A stretch of DNA of 64,000 nucleotides, from NCBI RefSeq assembly GCF_000005505.3, contig NC_016131.3, forward strand, positions 34,587,001-34,651,000, written 5' to 3'. Within the stretch, counting starts at the first letter, position 1, and the number at the start of each line of letters is the position of its first letter. Origin of the DNA: Brachypodium distachyon (Eukaryota > Streptophyta > Magnoliopsida > Poales > Poaceae). Shown piece by piece: positions 15,128 to 27,800 of this stretch. A model generated the notes under the pieces. The model worked only from the letters and a program-made list of their open reading frames with translations, did not search any database and was not told the DNA's origin. The translations under genes were made by a program, and so were the position numbers.

Positions 15128-16037
15128 TATTATTAAATATCAGGCAAAGCCCGGCAATATTATTACTGGAGAGAGAGAAAGGAGCAACTTTATTTTAGAG
15201 AATTAGACGGATGATGTATCATGTAGCAGCTAATGTCATAAGCACAGGTCGGTTACATTTTTGTATACACAGGAGAGGATTGCTCAGTCAGCTTACATTT
15301 TGAGAATACCAACAGTAATTATACTTCATGTGGCACATAAATAAATGTATGCACAACAAAAGGATCATGCCCAATCTAAACCGAACAAGTAGTAGTAGTC
15401 AAGAATTTAGGATGTCTCGATCATGAAAAATAATTCAATCTAATCACCATAGATTGCCCTGTTCCAAATTAACACGGGATATACATGCCAATGGTGTCTT
15501 CTTGTCCCTCAAGATCGTGTGCTTTTTACCCGCAAAAAAAAAGATCGTGTGCTTTTAATTGGAAAATAAAATAAAAGTGAGAGAATACAGAGAAAGCTCC
15601 AGAAAAATGACGTTCTTGTCGCCGCAAATCCCTGTCACGCACATCGATGAAAGAACCCATGCATATGCCTTATCCACGTACGTCACCTAGCTAGCTAGAC
15701 AAAGCTATATATGGAGCACAGCCTGTAATGTCTCCGAATCTTTTTTAGAGCTACATTACGTGCACTCGTGTTACTTTTCGGTTAACAAAGTGCTTATCCG
15801 AACTGACCCATGCTGTTACGCTATTCGTTGGACGATTGAAATCCATTTAAGCGGTGACTGGGAGACGCACGCTTCATTCCTACTTCCCACAATTGTACGA
15901 AAGTTATCGATTTTTAACATGTGCATGCATGCATGGGCCGCGCACTGCGAAATTGTATTAGTTTGTATATTTTTGTATTATCTTCAATATGCCTCTTCCC
16001 ATCTTAATGGGCAGCAGCGGCGGCAAGATCTCACGAC
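15128..16037. other. Intergenic, no gene seen
   Basis: Contains a 28-bp-scale direct repeat around AAGATCGTGTGCTTTT (about 15511 and 15541) and a promoter-like GCTATATATGGAGC at about 15702. No credible coding frame follows it, so this may be a decayed promoter or chance. Confidence 0.35.
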
Positions 16038-16190
16038 GTCAGTCGCGCTCATCTCGTGGTGCATCTGGAAGCAGCGGACACAGGGTGGTTTTTGATGGAG
16101 AAACGGTCTCCGCAAGCAAGATTCTACAGGCAATTGAGACGGAGGGAGCTTGCTGGAGATGTGCTAAACTATTTAAAGGCAATATGTTCA
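16038..16190 (+). pseudogene. LINE C-terminal remnant, frameshifted
   Basis: One frame gives SVALISWCIWKQRTQ and the next gives VVFDGETVSASKILQAIE. Together these match the W-x-I-W-K-x-R then V-F-D-G tail of plant LINE ORF2, interrupted by a frameshift near 16085. An A-rich run follows at 16318. Confidence 0.6.
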
Positions 16191-16792
16191 ATCTTGTTAG
16201 GGAAAATTCGGTTGAGTGGCGTGATACTGGCAAATTTTATGGTTGGCCCTAGGGCTTCCAGCTGCCTTGCCGCAAAACTCCTATAATCGATGATATGCCT
16301 TGCTTAGGCATATTCTAGAAAAAAAAAATTCCAGCTCCATCTGAACCACATCCCTGGAGTTCTAAGTAACGTACTGTTTCGTGTTGGATTGGTACCTTTC
16401 AAAAGGGGCTGAGCTGATTCAGTTGCAGTAATAGCGTCATTTGGTCCATTTCGAGGTCCGTTTGTGTACTTCATCTAGTCCATGTATGCATACCTATACC
16501 CGTTACGTGCACAGCCACATGTCTACATGTCTGCGTGTGCATAATATTCTGACTAGAAATACATGAACCAGCACATGCAATAATTCAGATCAGCTCGGGC
16601 CTCAGGCTTGGGGAGTAGCATCGCTCCAAGCCGGGGGCCATGCGCCCATGCGTGCTTCGGGTCGGAACAGATTACCAGTCAACCAAATCAAGCCGCAATG
16701 ATGAGAGTTCGGTCAAGAAATTTGTATTCCCCGCATGAAGGTGCAGTCACTCCGCGTCCATGAACTCGAGCAGACCAAGCACGTAGGAGTAG
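16191..16792. other. Upstream region of peroxidase 1
   Basis: Non-coding. It includes a run of A at 16318-16328 (probably the LINE tail) and then the likely promoter of the peroxidase gene. Confidence 0.4.
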
Positions 16793-16799
16793 TATAAAT
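16793..16799 (+). promoter_or_regulatory. TATA box of peroxidase 1
   Basis: TATAAAT, 96 bases before the ATG, at a distance that allows a 60-70-base leader. Confidence 0.6.
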
Positions 16800-16888
16800 T
16801 GGATGCCACCTTATGCATCTGGTCTTATATATCCAACTCACTCACACAAGAGTTGTGCAGTACGTGTGTGCTCTCCGATCTCATAACA

Positions 16889-18058
<1,170 letters not shown>

Positions 18059-19009
18059 GGATAAATGGAGTTAATTTTCAAGCGAGGTATCTGATGATAT
18101 ATGCAAGTAAAATTGATCAATGCCTTGGAAACCCAGGTATTGGTCACCTATACGTGTAAACAACACGAAATATATACTACACACTCGCTTGATTACGGTG
18201 CTCTCGGCCGGTATATGTATCATGGTTAATTCTACGGATTGTTGGTAAGGACATGATGTCACCTTCTGGATACATAAATAGATTATGATGTTTAGCAACG
18301 TTTGCTAATTAAGCTAGATGGACAGTAGTAGCACACCCTCGCATCCCTTCGTGACATTATCACTAGATTTTCAAAGTTTTATTTTTTTTATGTTTTATAG
18401 GGTGGTTAAAATCTAAAAAGTTGTGAATATCAATTATTTAAGGGCCCACTATATTTTTCACTGGATTGGCTCTATATTTTTATGAAAATTTGGAGAGGAT
18501 CAAAACTTGCAGGGTCATTGGATGGAAATTTAAACAATGATGCTTCATACTAGCTGTTGCTATTTACTCCCTCCGATCCATAAATAGTGTCGCCCATTTT
18601 GTGTATAGATATTTTTTAGTTTCTTAGTCATTTCTATACTGCATTATTCATGTATGACATACTTAAGGATAATTAATAGTGACTAATTAAGGATGCATAA
18701 TCCTAGATCCTGACGTAAAGGCACTCGCAGGTCCATATTTTTATTGTCTGAAATGTAAAGCAGAAGACTTATCAAGCCATCTCACACATTTTCCCAATGT
18801 GGATTGCAATTTTTTAGTGACGTGAATCTAAGAACTTTTATTAAGACAAGTCCCAAAATATTGAAAAGAAATAGAAACACAATGCATACGTAAACCCTCA
18901 CAAAAAAGGCGGAGACAAGGGATATGTGCCACGACCCGGGGCTTGTTTTTTTTTTCTTTGGTACATCATGATAGGCGTGATATGAGGGTAACTGCTTCGG
19001 ATAGGCGTG
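18059..19009. other. Intergenic, no gene seen
   Basis: AT-rich. One Stowaway-like left end (CTCCCTCCGATCCATAAATA, about 18567) is visible without a matching right end, so a truncated MITE is likely. Confidence 0.45.
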
Positions 19010-19300
19010 ACTTGGCGACGGGTATTATCCTCGTATGGTGGTCAATCTAGAAGCACAAGGACGCAATTGTCTTCGAGTGGGGCTAGACCAGATTGAGGTC
19101 TTGAGCATTCTACATAGGATTGAGATGGAGGGTAGACTTGTGGCAAACGGGTCTTTTCAAAGGCCAGGGGGATGGTAGCTTAGTGGGCAGTACGCGGAGT
19201 AGGCGTGAGTGATTGTATAATTCGCACGCCCTAGCGGCGTTTTAACTGCTCTGCAGTCTCTCTTCTTCAATAGATGATACATCCACTTGGATGTATTTTA
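19010..19300 (+). pseudogene. LINE 3'-terminal remnant with tail
   Basis: The frame reads ILVWWSI, stop, KHKDAIVFEWG, matching the same W-x-I-W-K LINE tail seen elsewhere in the window, with Trp replaced by TAG. It is followed near 19260-19300 by TTCTTCAATAGATGATACATCCACTTGG-type sequence resembling the 3' end of grass LINEs. It is inactive. Confidence 0.55.
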
Positions 19301-20513
19301 GAAAAAAATATATTTTTTGATTCCCCTACTGCTCACAAACTCGCATGTCCACTCACCTCTATAAGCACCTCTGAAAGATTGCGCCGGCAAATCCCAAGTG
19401 ATTCGGTGTTGAAGGCTACATCACTTGATACTGAGAGAATATCACCCGTTAATATATTATGGTAAATCCAGATAAATGTGAGTCAAGTCTAATATTTTAA
19501 CTCGGGTGGGCTGTTTCATTTGTCGTGAGATAAATGGAACTGGGGCGTGGCCCTATTGATCTAAAAAAAATACTCAGTTCAGGTGAGGTCCAATTTGTAA
19601 CGCTCGATGGTGAATGTTCATCGTCGAGACCCAATTTGTAATTAACACTCGTTTCCTCAGGCGAGTATTCCCTGGAAAACAAGTTTCAGGTGAGGTTAAG
19701 TCGTTGAAAACGCACATACTGGTGGTTGCAACTGTTGCTATCCAGGTTTCCACATTTCTGCATGCAACTAGCTTCAAACTCGGCAGTGCCCCTCCCGGTT
19801 ACCTATGTACACGCGCACATGCCGACCAAAGCTGAAGTAGACCAGGTCTAGTCTTCCCTAATCAGGCGGCGCCAGTAGTTGGAGGAGCACCGAGATCGTA
19901 CAGTAAAACGAAGTGGGCCTGCCGGCCGGTTTGCCCCTCTGCGGTGCAGTTGCAGCATCATCAGGTTGGTGCTATATCGAGTTGTGGAGCAGCAAGGACG
20001 CACTCGCACGGCGGCACATGCATAGATACCGGTGGAACGGAGAAGCGTGCCTAGCCGGCCCCACCCCCCTTGGGACATGCGACAGATGCCACAAGCGACC
20101 AAGCGGTCGATACGGGCGAAGAAAAGCTGATCGATCGAAGGGCACCCACCCGACTCGATCACGTACTACTGTCGCGCGCGGGCAAAACGCCGCCAAGAGT
20201 CAAGACGCCGCTTTTTATCATGTTCCGAACCTTCGCACAGCACGCAAAGACGCAAACAAAGCGAGGGCAAAGCGATTATGCGCTCCCGGTCGCGATCTCC
20301 CTTTGTTCCCCAAAAGCACGGACGTACCGACCCAACCGGATTAGCGGCTGGATTGGATGCCACACGAACGGTGGTGCGCCGCGCACAACCCCAGCCTCGA
20401 CGCTACCCATGCACTCTCGTCAACCAACCAATCACCCAGTGCGCCTTACACGAAGTGCGTTTGGATTTAGAGTGTACAAAGACGACCAGCAGGCGATGGA
20501 GGCATCGAGCGCT
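19301..20513. other. Intergenic / promoter region of peroxidase 2
   Basis: The left part is AT-rich. From about 19850 the sequence is GC-rich and has open frames on both strands, but none shows a domain, and one of them overlaps the TATA box of peroxidase 2. Confidence 0.45.
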
Positions 20514-20521
20514 ATAAATAC
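20514..20521 (+). promoter_or_regulatory. TATA box of peroxidase 2
   Basis: TATAAATA, 136 bases before the ATG at 20650, implying a leader of roughly 100 bases. Confidence 0.6.
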
Positions 20522-20646
20522 ACGGTTCCTTAGTATTGTCTCTCTTGTCTCACCTGGCTCGATCGGACCGATTGCAAATTACTAGTAGTTGTCGTGGATG
20601 CTACTGTACGACTGTGTGTGCTCTGTCCTGTAGTATCTGAGCTTGA

Positions 20647-21789
<1,143 letters not shown>

Positions 21790-22148
21790 TTAAGTATGGT
21801 TACGTTATTGCGTGCTTGTGGCTAATTAAGATCACAAACTGAGCAGTCTAAACTCTGAACTATGAGAATGTGACTGAGACGAGCCCGCAGAATGTGACTA
21901 TTAGCCACTCAATGCTCCACCTCATGCTGTATCTTAATATGCCACGTAAGCAAAAGTCTGATGTGGCATCATATTTAATGAAAAAAGAGAGTTGCATGAT
22001 ATCTTAATCTAGATACAACTCTTAACATTAAACCCAAGAAATTTCATAACTTCTCTCTCACAAAACATAAATAAATGAGAGCTTGTTTAGATACAACACT
22101 AAGATAAAGACCATTGTGAGTTGTACCTAAATATGTATTTAATGCATA
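21790..22148. other. 3' flank of peroxidase 2, probable MITE debris
   Basis: Non-coding and AT-rich. ATGCTCCACCTCATGC-type sequence at about 21910 and GATGCATTGGAAGTGCC at about 22408 may be the two ends of an older MITE into which the Stowaway element at 22149 inserted. The pairing is weak. Confidence 0.35.
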
Positions 22149-22388
22149 CTCCCTCCACTCCACAAAGAATGGTACGCACGCATTTCAAGATTTTATTTTG
22201 ACCAACAATTAGACTAATGATTTGAGTTTTGTGGTTTGCAAAAATTATATTATTGGATTTGTATTTCAAAAACCTTTCCAACGATATAAAATTTGTAACA
22301 TATAATTTACATACAATTGGTCTAATCATTAATGGTCAAAGTTTCACCTCGGAAAACATGAGCGCCATTCTTTGTGAAAAGGAGGGGG
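22149..22388. mobile_element. Stowaway MITE, 240 bp
   Basis: The left end CTCCCTCCACTCCACAAAGA and the inverted right end (CCATTCTTTGTGAAAAGGAG, then GGGG) form imperfect terminal inverted repeats. TA lies on both sides (22147-22148, 22389-22390). It is non-coding with an AT-rich core, and is a non-autonomous Tc1/mariner-type element. Confidence 0.85.
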
Positions 22389-22805
22389 TATGATACAATT
22401 TAAGATACGATGCATTGGAAGTGCCATTATATGCTCTTCATTTAGCACGCCCTGATAATCATTAATCATGGTACGGAAAACACTTGTATTTAGTTTAACT
22501 CTTTTAGAAGTTCAACTAATTAAATCCAACCCTCTCACTAAAAGAACAACAAGTCAACAATCCAATTAGACCGTTAAGGCTTTATTTGTTCTTCGTTTTT
22601 ATATATTGGACGTGTTTGTCTCGGTCACAGATTTCCCATCTAATGATACTCAAAGCGTCCGTGAGGATTTGTTGCTCATCTAATATCTAATTAAAGTAGC
22701 AGAAATTTTATGGTGTAGATTGTTTCAAAGTTATCGTACGGTTAAGAATAAATCAAACCTATCGCTTCAAGACAAAGATCAATCGGAGCTAGTTCAAAAG
22801 AAAAA
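22389..22805. other. Intergenic, no gene seen
   Basis: AT-rich with no coding frame. It ends in the A-rich 9-bp target site of the MULE at 22806. Confidence 0.5.
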
Positions 22806-23454
22806 GAGTAAATTTTAGAAAACCACACATATATATTGGGACAGTTTTCTCACGTAGGCACCACTTGTTCTAACCCGGAAAACCACAGTTCTACGGTCAG
22901 TATGTACCAATGAGCCCAAACTAACGAGTAAAGACTGTTTGACAGTTTTTCTTACAGTTGGGCACACTTGTAAGACGACATGTCCGACCCGTTACCCCGT
23001 TATGTCCGTCCATCTTTTTCTTGCTCTCCGGCGAAGCTCCCCTCGCCCATCCAGGCCACCTCGTGCGGCCCCTCTTCCCGAATAGCGCTCCGCGGGACTG
23101 TTACGTCCTGCTGCATGAGCCATCATCTTCCCGAGCTCCGACAAGGCGCCGCCGAGCTCGAATCATGCCTCGTCAGCGAGCCCCGGACTTGCCCACGAGC
23201 GGCGTCGCCGCCGCCTGCCCCTGAGCTCCCGGAGCCATTGGTGGAGACAACATCTTCCAAGGGTGTGGTTACCAGGCTAACGGGTCGGGTCGGGTTCGTC
23301 CGACGTGTCATCTAACATGTGGGACTGACTTCTAATTAAAACTGTCAACTGGCTGAATCACATCATTACGAGCCCATTGTTATATTGTGACTGGAAATCT
23401 GTGATTTTTCGTGAGAAGACTGCTCCAATATTTGTGATTTTGTCGAATTTACTC
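22806..23454. mobile_element. Mutator-like MITE / probable Pack-MULE, 649 bp
   Basis: Long terminal inverted repeats of roughly 185 bp begin GAGTAAATT at 22806 and end with its complement AATTTACTC at 23454. Matching blocks inside the arms include TTCTCACG, AAAACCACAG/AAAATCACAG, CAATG(a/g)GC and TTGACAGTTTT. The element is flanked by a perfect 9-bp direct repeat, AAAGAAAAA (22797-22805 and 23455-23463), the duplication length of Mutator-like transposons. The core, about 22998-23278, is strikingly GC-rich compared with the AT-rich arms and is open in several frames. This fits a captured gene fragment, but I do not recognise the donor. The TSD is low-complexity, so the inverted arms are the stronger evidence. 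Confidence 0.8.
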
Positions 23455-23732
23455 AAAGAAAAAAGATGATCGTCAGAGGTCTCTTGGATTGTTGTAAGAC
23501 AATCTGAGTATCTGACCTCACACAGGGTTGAAATTTCCTAATGGTCTGTGCTCATTTCGATATCGGATACGATCGCACACACTGGACACAAGGTTTGTTT
23601 TTCCAATTGTGTGCAATTAGAGTATCTCCAATATAGTGTAAAATAGGTTACTAGGAAACGGTTTTAGGACACCGGTTTTTGGACTTTAGGGCACTCAAAC
23701 TTGTCTCGCTTCACCACGGTGGCAAACATATA
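23455..23732. other. Intergenic, no gene seen
   Basis: Short non-coding stretch between the MULE and the split Stowaway MITE. Confidence 0.4.
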
Positions 23733-23925
23733 CCCCATCTGTTCCAAAATGTAGGGCTTATGATTTATTTTGACTGTCAAACCTTAAAGTTTGACCAAGT
23801 TTTGTAGCAAAAATTAAAATATCAACATTTACCATGTCAAATCAAAAGATTATGTAAATATATTTCACAATGAATCTAAATATCTTCATGTGATATTGTA
23901 TATGTGAAAAAGTTAGAGAGCCAAC
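23733..23925. mobile_element. Stowaway MITE, left part (split by the LTR element)
   Basis: Starts after TA (23731-23732) with CCCCATCTGTTCCAAAATGT. Its inverted partner (reverse complement CTCCCTCTGCTCCAAAATAT) lies 12 kb away at 35744-35779, followed by TA. The last five bases, CCAAC, are the target site of the LTR retrotransposon. Confidence 0.85.
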
Positions 23926-24405
23926 TGACGTGGCTATGACTAACCACGTACTCGACTCAAGTATACCCGGTACAGCTCAGCTGCGGGCCCACAAAGAAGC
24001 CTACTACGACTCCAGTCGTCTACTTGCCAAGTCTTGCGATTCAAAACAAGGAAGATTAATTAGAGTATATTCCCTCATTGTAACCGACTTGGACTTTACC
24101 TTAGATCTGGGTTCCTGCATATATAAAGGACCAAGAGGGGGAGCCAAGAGGACACCCAACTTAGATATAAGTCGCCTAGACGCACTCATCAACTTTGTGC
24201 ATCTAGACTCTGCGGCACCCCATTGTAATCGACTCAGCAATACAGATCCGACAAGCAGGACATAGGGGTATTACCTCATCGAGGGCCCTGAACCTGGGTA
24301 AATCGTGTCCCCTATGTCCTTGTTAGCCGACGAGTTCGCCAACACACACTCGAAATCTTTCCTTGATACAAGTCCATCAATATTGCCGAAGTCACATCTT
24401 CGTCA
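23926..24405 (+). repeat. Left LTR (480 bp)
   Basis: TG...CA bounded, with a TATATAAA box near 24119 and the conserved GCAGGAC(g/a)TAGGGG ... GAACCTGGGTAAA motif at 24255-24302. It pairs with 35255-35738. Confidence 0.9.
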
Positions 24406-24406
24406 T

Positions 24407-24424
24407 TGGCGCCATCTGTGGGAA
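24407..24424 (+). other. Primer binding site
   Basis: TGGCGCCATCTGTGGGAA lies two bases after the left LTR. TGGCGCC-type sites pair with the 3' end of a host tRNA in many grass Gypsy elements; I did not assign the tRNA. Confidence 0.6.
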
Positions 24425-24672
24425 TCTTTTTTTTTTCTTCCTACAACTTTTATTAGCATCCCTAGGTCACAATTGTTTTAATTTCACTCGTGTACTTCGG
24501 TACTCAATAAAGCTTCCAATATTCTCTACACAGAGGTCTCTTATTTGCTTTTTGGGCTCGCCACCTACTCGAGGGCTTTGCCCAAGCTTGCTATAACATC
24601 TCATCGCAAGCCAAACGATGCAAAGCTCAATTTGCAGCTATCGTCCACTCAAAAGGATGGACCCAAGGAGTA

Positions 24673-24876
24673 CTTGTCTTGGACGCACTCGACACTCGGG
24701 GGCTGCGTCCAATCGACTCCAATGCTTGTCTTGGACGCACCCGACACTCGGGGGTTCGCTCAAATCGATTCAAATACTTGTCTTGGATGCACCCGACACC
24801 GGGGGCTGCGTCCAATCGACTCTAATGCTTGCATGGGATGCACCCGACACCCGGAAGCTGCGTACAGTTAGCAAGT
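24673..24876. repeat. Minisatellite, four copies of ~52 bp
   Basis: The unit starts CTTGTCTTGGACGCAC(t/c)CGA and recurs at 24673, 24725, 24777 and 24828. Copies differ by a few bases. It lies just inside the left LTR. Confidence 0.85.
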
Positions 24877-27800
24877 AAACGAAGTAATAATCCTGCAAGT
24901 AAAGCTCACTTGGGTCCACGCCCGACTACTCGTAGTCGATCCCGGACCCGGGGGCTACTCCCACCGGACCAGCGCACCCGGTAGATATTACTCGCGTTCC
25001 GGCACTTCTCAGATTCAAGGGAGGATAAAGGATCTCAGAATCACTCCCACCGGGAGTTGCCAGGTTTAAATTTATATTCAGACGCAACTATAGTTATACA
25101 AAAAGCTCTTTCAACAAAAACGCCCTCAGTTAAGATACAATCCTCGAGTACATAACTTGAGTCCGGTCACCACTTCAAACAGTCGTCACCAGACTCGGGG
25201 GCTACTCCCACCAGGAGCGCTGGTCGCGCACCCGATATAATCTATTTTACTACTATTTACTATGGACTCGGCAATCGACGCTGTCAAGCTATAAGGTCTT
25301 CTTCCTTCCAGTAACGCCAGCCGATGATCCTCGCCGCCAGCACGTAAACAGCCTTGAAATGAGGTCGCATGTCGATTTCATTGTCAGGGTCACCAGGAAG
25401 CTTCGAGATTCGGCTGAGATCGAGTCGAGGGTGCTGGATCCGCACAAACGCCAACGCTATGTTCGCCCCCCGGACCAGCTGACGGTACCATCAGCTCCCG
25501 AAAGATGTTGTCTTGCCCAAGCTTTCGGGTCAGCTTGCTCAGCTCTTGGGGCACCTCCTCCAAGGGCCAGAATGCCTGATGAATCGCCTTCAAAGTCTCT
25601 AAGTGAGAATCGAAGAAGCTTCTGTTCTGGTCTATGCGGTCTCGCAAAAGCATTAGTTCATGACCCCTTGCTCGGTTAGACCAGAACGATGATCGATCGA
25701 TCGTTTGGCGAGCATTCAGGGCATTGCTTACCCGATCTTGCTCAGCTCGCGGGTCGGTCTGCACATCTGCAAACAACTCATGTTTGTAAAGCACAAGTCA
25801 AAAAGAAGAATAACCAAGCAAAAAGGAGGCAGCGGCTCACTCAGCCCACGAAGCTCCTCGAAGATAAACTCTTCGCGGGCGGCAGCCGCCTTTAGCTTGG
25901 TCTTGGCAATCTGCAACTCGCTCACGGCTCTCCGACTCTGCATCGTTGAGTCTTTGGCCTGAGTTTCGGCTTCTTGGAGGTGTCGACGAAAGAACTCTAT
26001 TTCGCTTCGAGTCTTGTCTAGGGAAGGAACCTCCTTAGGAGCCATCGACTCCGCGGTTTTCGAAGGGTGCATCTTAGCCGAGACCTCAGCACTCGTGATA
26101 TTCGACTCGGATGTCGCAACTTTCTCGGCGCCTACTTCAACTATCGGAGTCACGGGCTCTTTCTGCCGCTGCAAAGGAGAAATTCCCTGTTAGTCCCGAG
26201 AAGGATTTAAAGACATCAATCCTAACTAGAAGCAAGGAGTCCGACTCGTATCAGTACAAAGGAACATAGATGTTTCTTTATTAAAAATGCTCACATTCGA
26301 GCAAGGATAACACAAAAAGAAAAAAAGAATTACAAAGAAGGCAGGAGAAAGCCTAAGAAGTCTAAACTTCAAGCTCAGCCCACCTCCTGGCTCGGCGCAG
26401 GAGTCGACGATGGTGGAGCCGCTTCTCCCTTAGCGGCCATATTCCCCAGCTGAGCCGACAGCTGGGTCACCAGTTCTTCCCCAAGCTGGAAGTAAGGCGT
26501 CAAGGCCACCTCCTCCCCGCTGGGTAACAACGGAGGGCCTGAAACCACCTTCCGTAGCATGTCCTCGCCGACGCCGTGTGCTAGTGCTAACACGAACATC
26601 GACTCCGCACCGGAATTGGTCTAGACCCGGCTGAATTCGTTAGCGACTCCGGCACCTGCTCGTCAGGAAACATCTTCCCGAACAAGCTTGCTGAATGCCA
26701 GTCGCCGCTCCCGAGCTGACGCTTGCCACAATGTAAATCACCTTATCGAGTGAATTCTCACTCGAGGTCAAAATACCCGACAAGGAAAGCAGGCCTGCAA
26801 AAGAGCCAAAGCATTAACAATGTATCCAAACGAATGGAATCAACTACGATACTCTTACCTGCAAGAGGACCGACAACTTCTTGGAGTCGGACAGCTCTCG
26901 TCTTCTCCGTCTCGGCCTCCTTGGCGAGAAGGGCGTCCGAGGCTTCTTGGGCGAGGCATTTTTCAGCCTCCATCTTCTTTGCTGACTCCCTGGCCAGATC
27001 AGCAAGCTTCTTCTCCAAACTCTTGGACTGAAGCTCGACGGCATCTTTGAGGGAGTTAGCCTGAGAAAGGAGATCTAGACAACAAACAGTAAGAGACAAT
27101 AGTTTTTTGACTCAAATAAAGATTGGGTTGGAGGTATTACCTTGAGCAGACCTCAGCTCTTGTTGGCTTTGCTCCAAGTCTCGACGAAGCTGATCTCGCT
27201 CAGCCGTCGCCTCCTCATAGCGATCAACAAACTCCGTTATGGAGCGGATGATCGACTGTAACCGTGATTGCATCAGCAACCGACTCAACTCCCACTGGAA
27301 ATGTAAAATTCTTTAACAAAAGAAATTTACTTGACAAAAGAATTCGAAACTTACGTGGCAAGCTGGAGTCGAGGGAGCCGTTTCGGCTCCGCTGCTCTCC
27401 AAGCGAGTCGACAAGTGGGGCAACCCTTCGAGTTGATGCTCCTCACTCGCCGAAGAAGACACCTCAGGCATTGCTACTTGAGGCTCAACCGTCTCAATGA
27501 CGATTGAGGGACCCGAAGCTTTCGGATCCGACCCAGTGGGCTCAATAGCCTGGGTCGTTGGTTGGTCACCCGAGACCACAGAGCTGACAAAGGAAATTCT
27601 CTAGTTTAGTAATCAGATTGCATTATTTGAAGAACTTGCACAATGGCCCGCACACATGTGTGGGCAACATCTTAGTGATTTCCATAATAAATATCTGTAT
27701 TGACACTTGATTTGCTGAAATTATTTGGACATGTTTTAGCATTTTGCTTGCTTGAGCAATATATTTCCCTACCTTCTATTTGTAACACATCGTGAAGGTT

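Noticed and set aside
18567..18720. Stowaway MITE called from CTCCCTCCGATCC alone
   Set aside because: No inverted right end with TA was found, so only a truncated terminus can be claimed.
20070..20585. 171-codon open frame upstream of peroxidase 2
   Set aside because: It overlaps the TATA box and leader of the peroxidase gene, has no domain and reads like GC-rich promoter sequence.
22958..23315. Open frames in the GC-rich core of the MULE treated as a gene
   Set aside because: Several overlapping frames on both strands are open with no domain, start context or splice sites. Captured fragment is the safer call.
24673..24876. Short regular repeats considered as a CRISPR array
   Set aside because: Units are contiguous 52-bp copies with no unique spacers, in a plant LTR element; this is a minisatellite.
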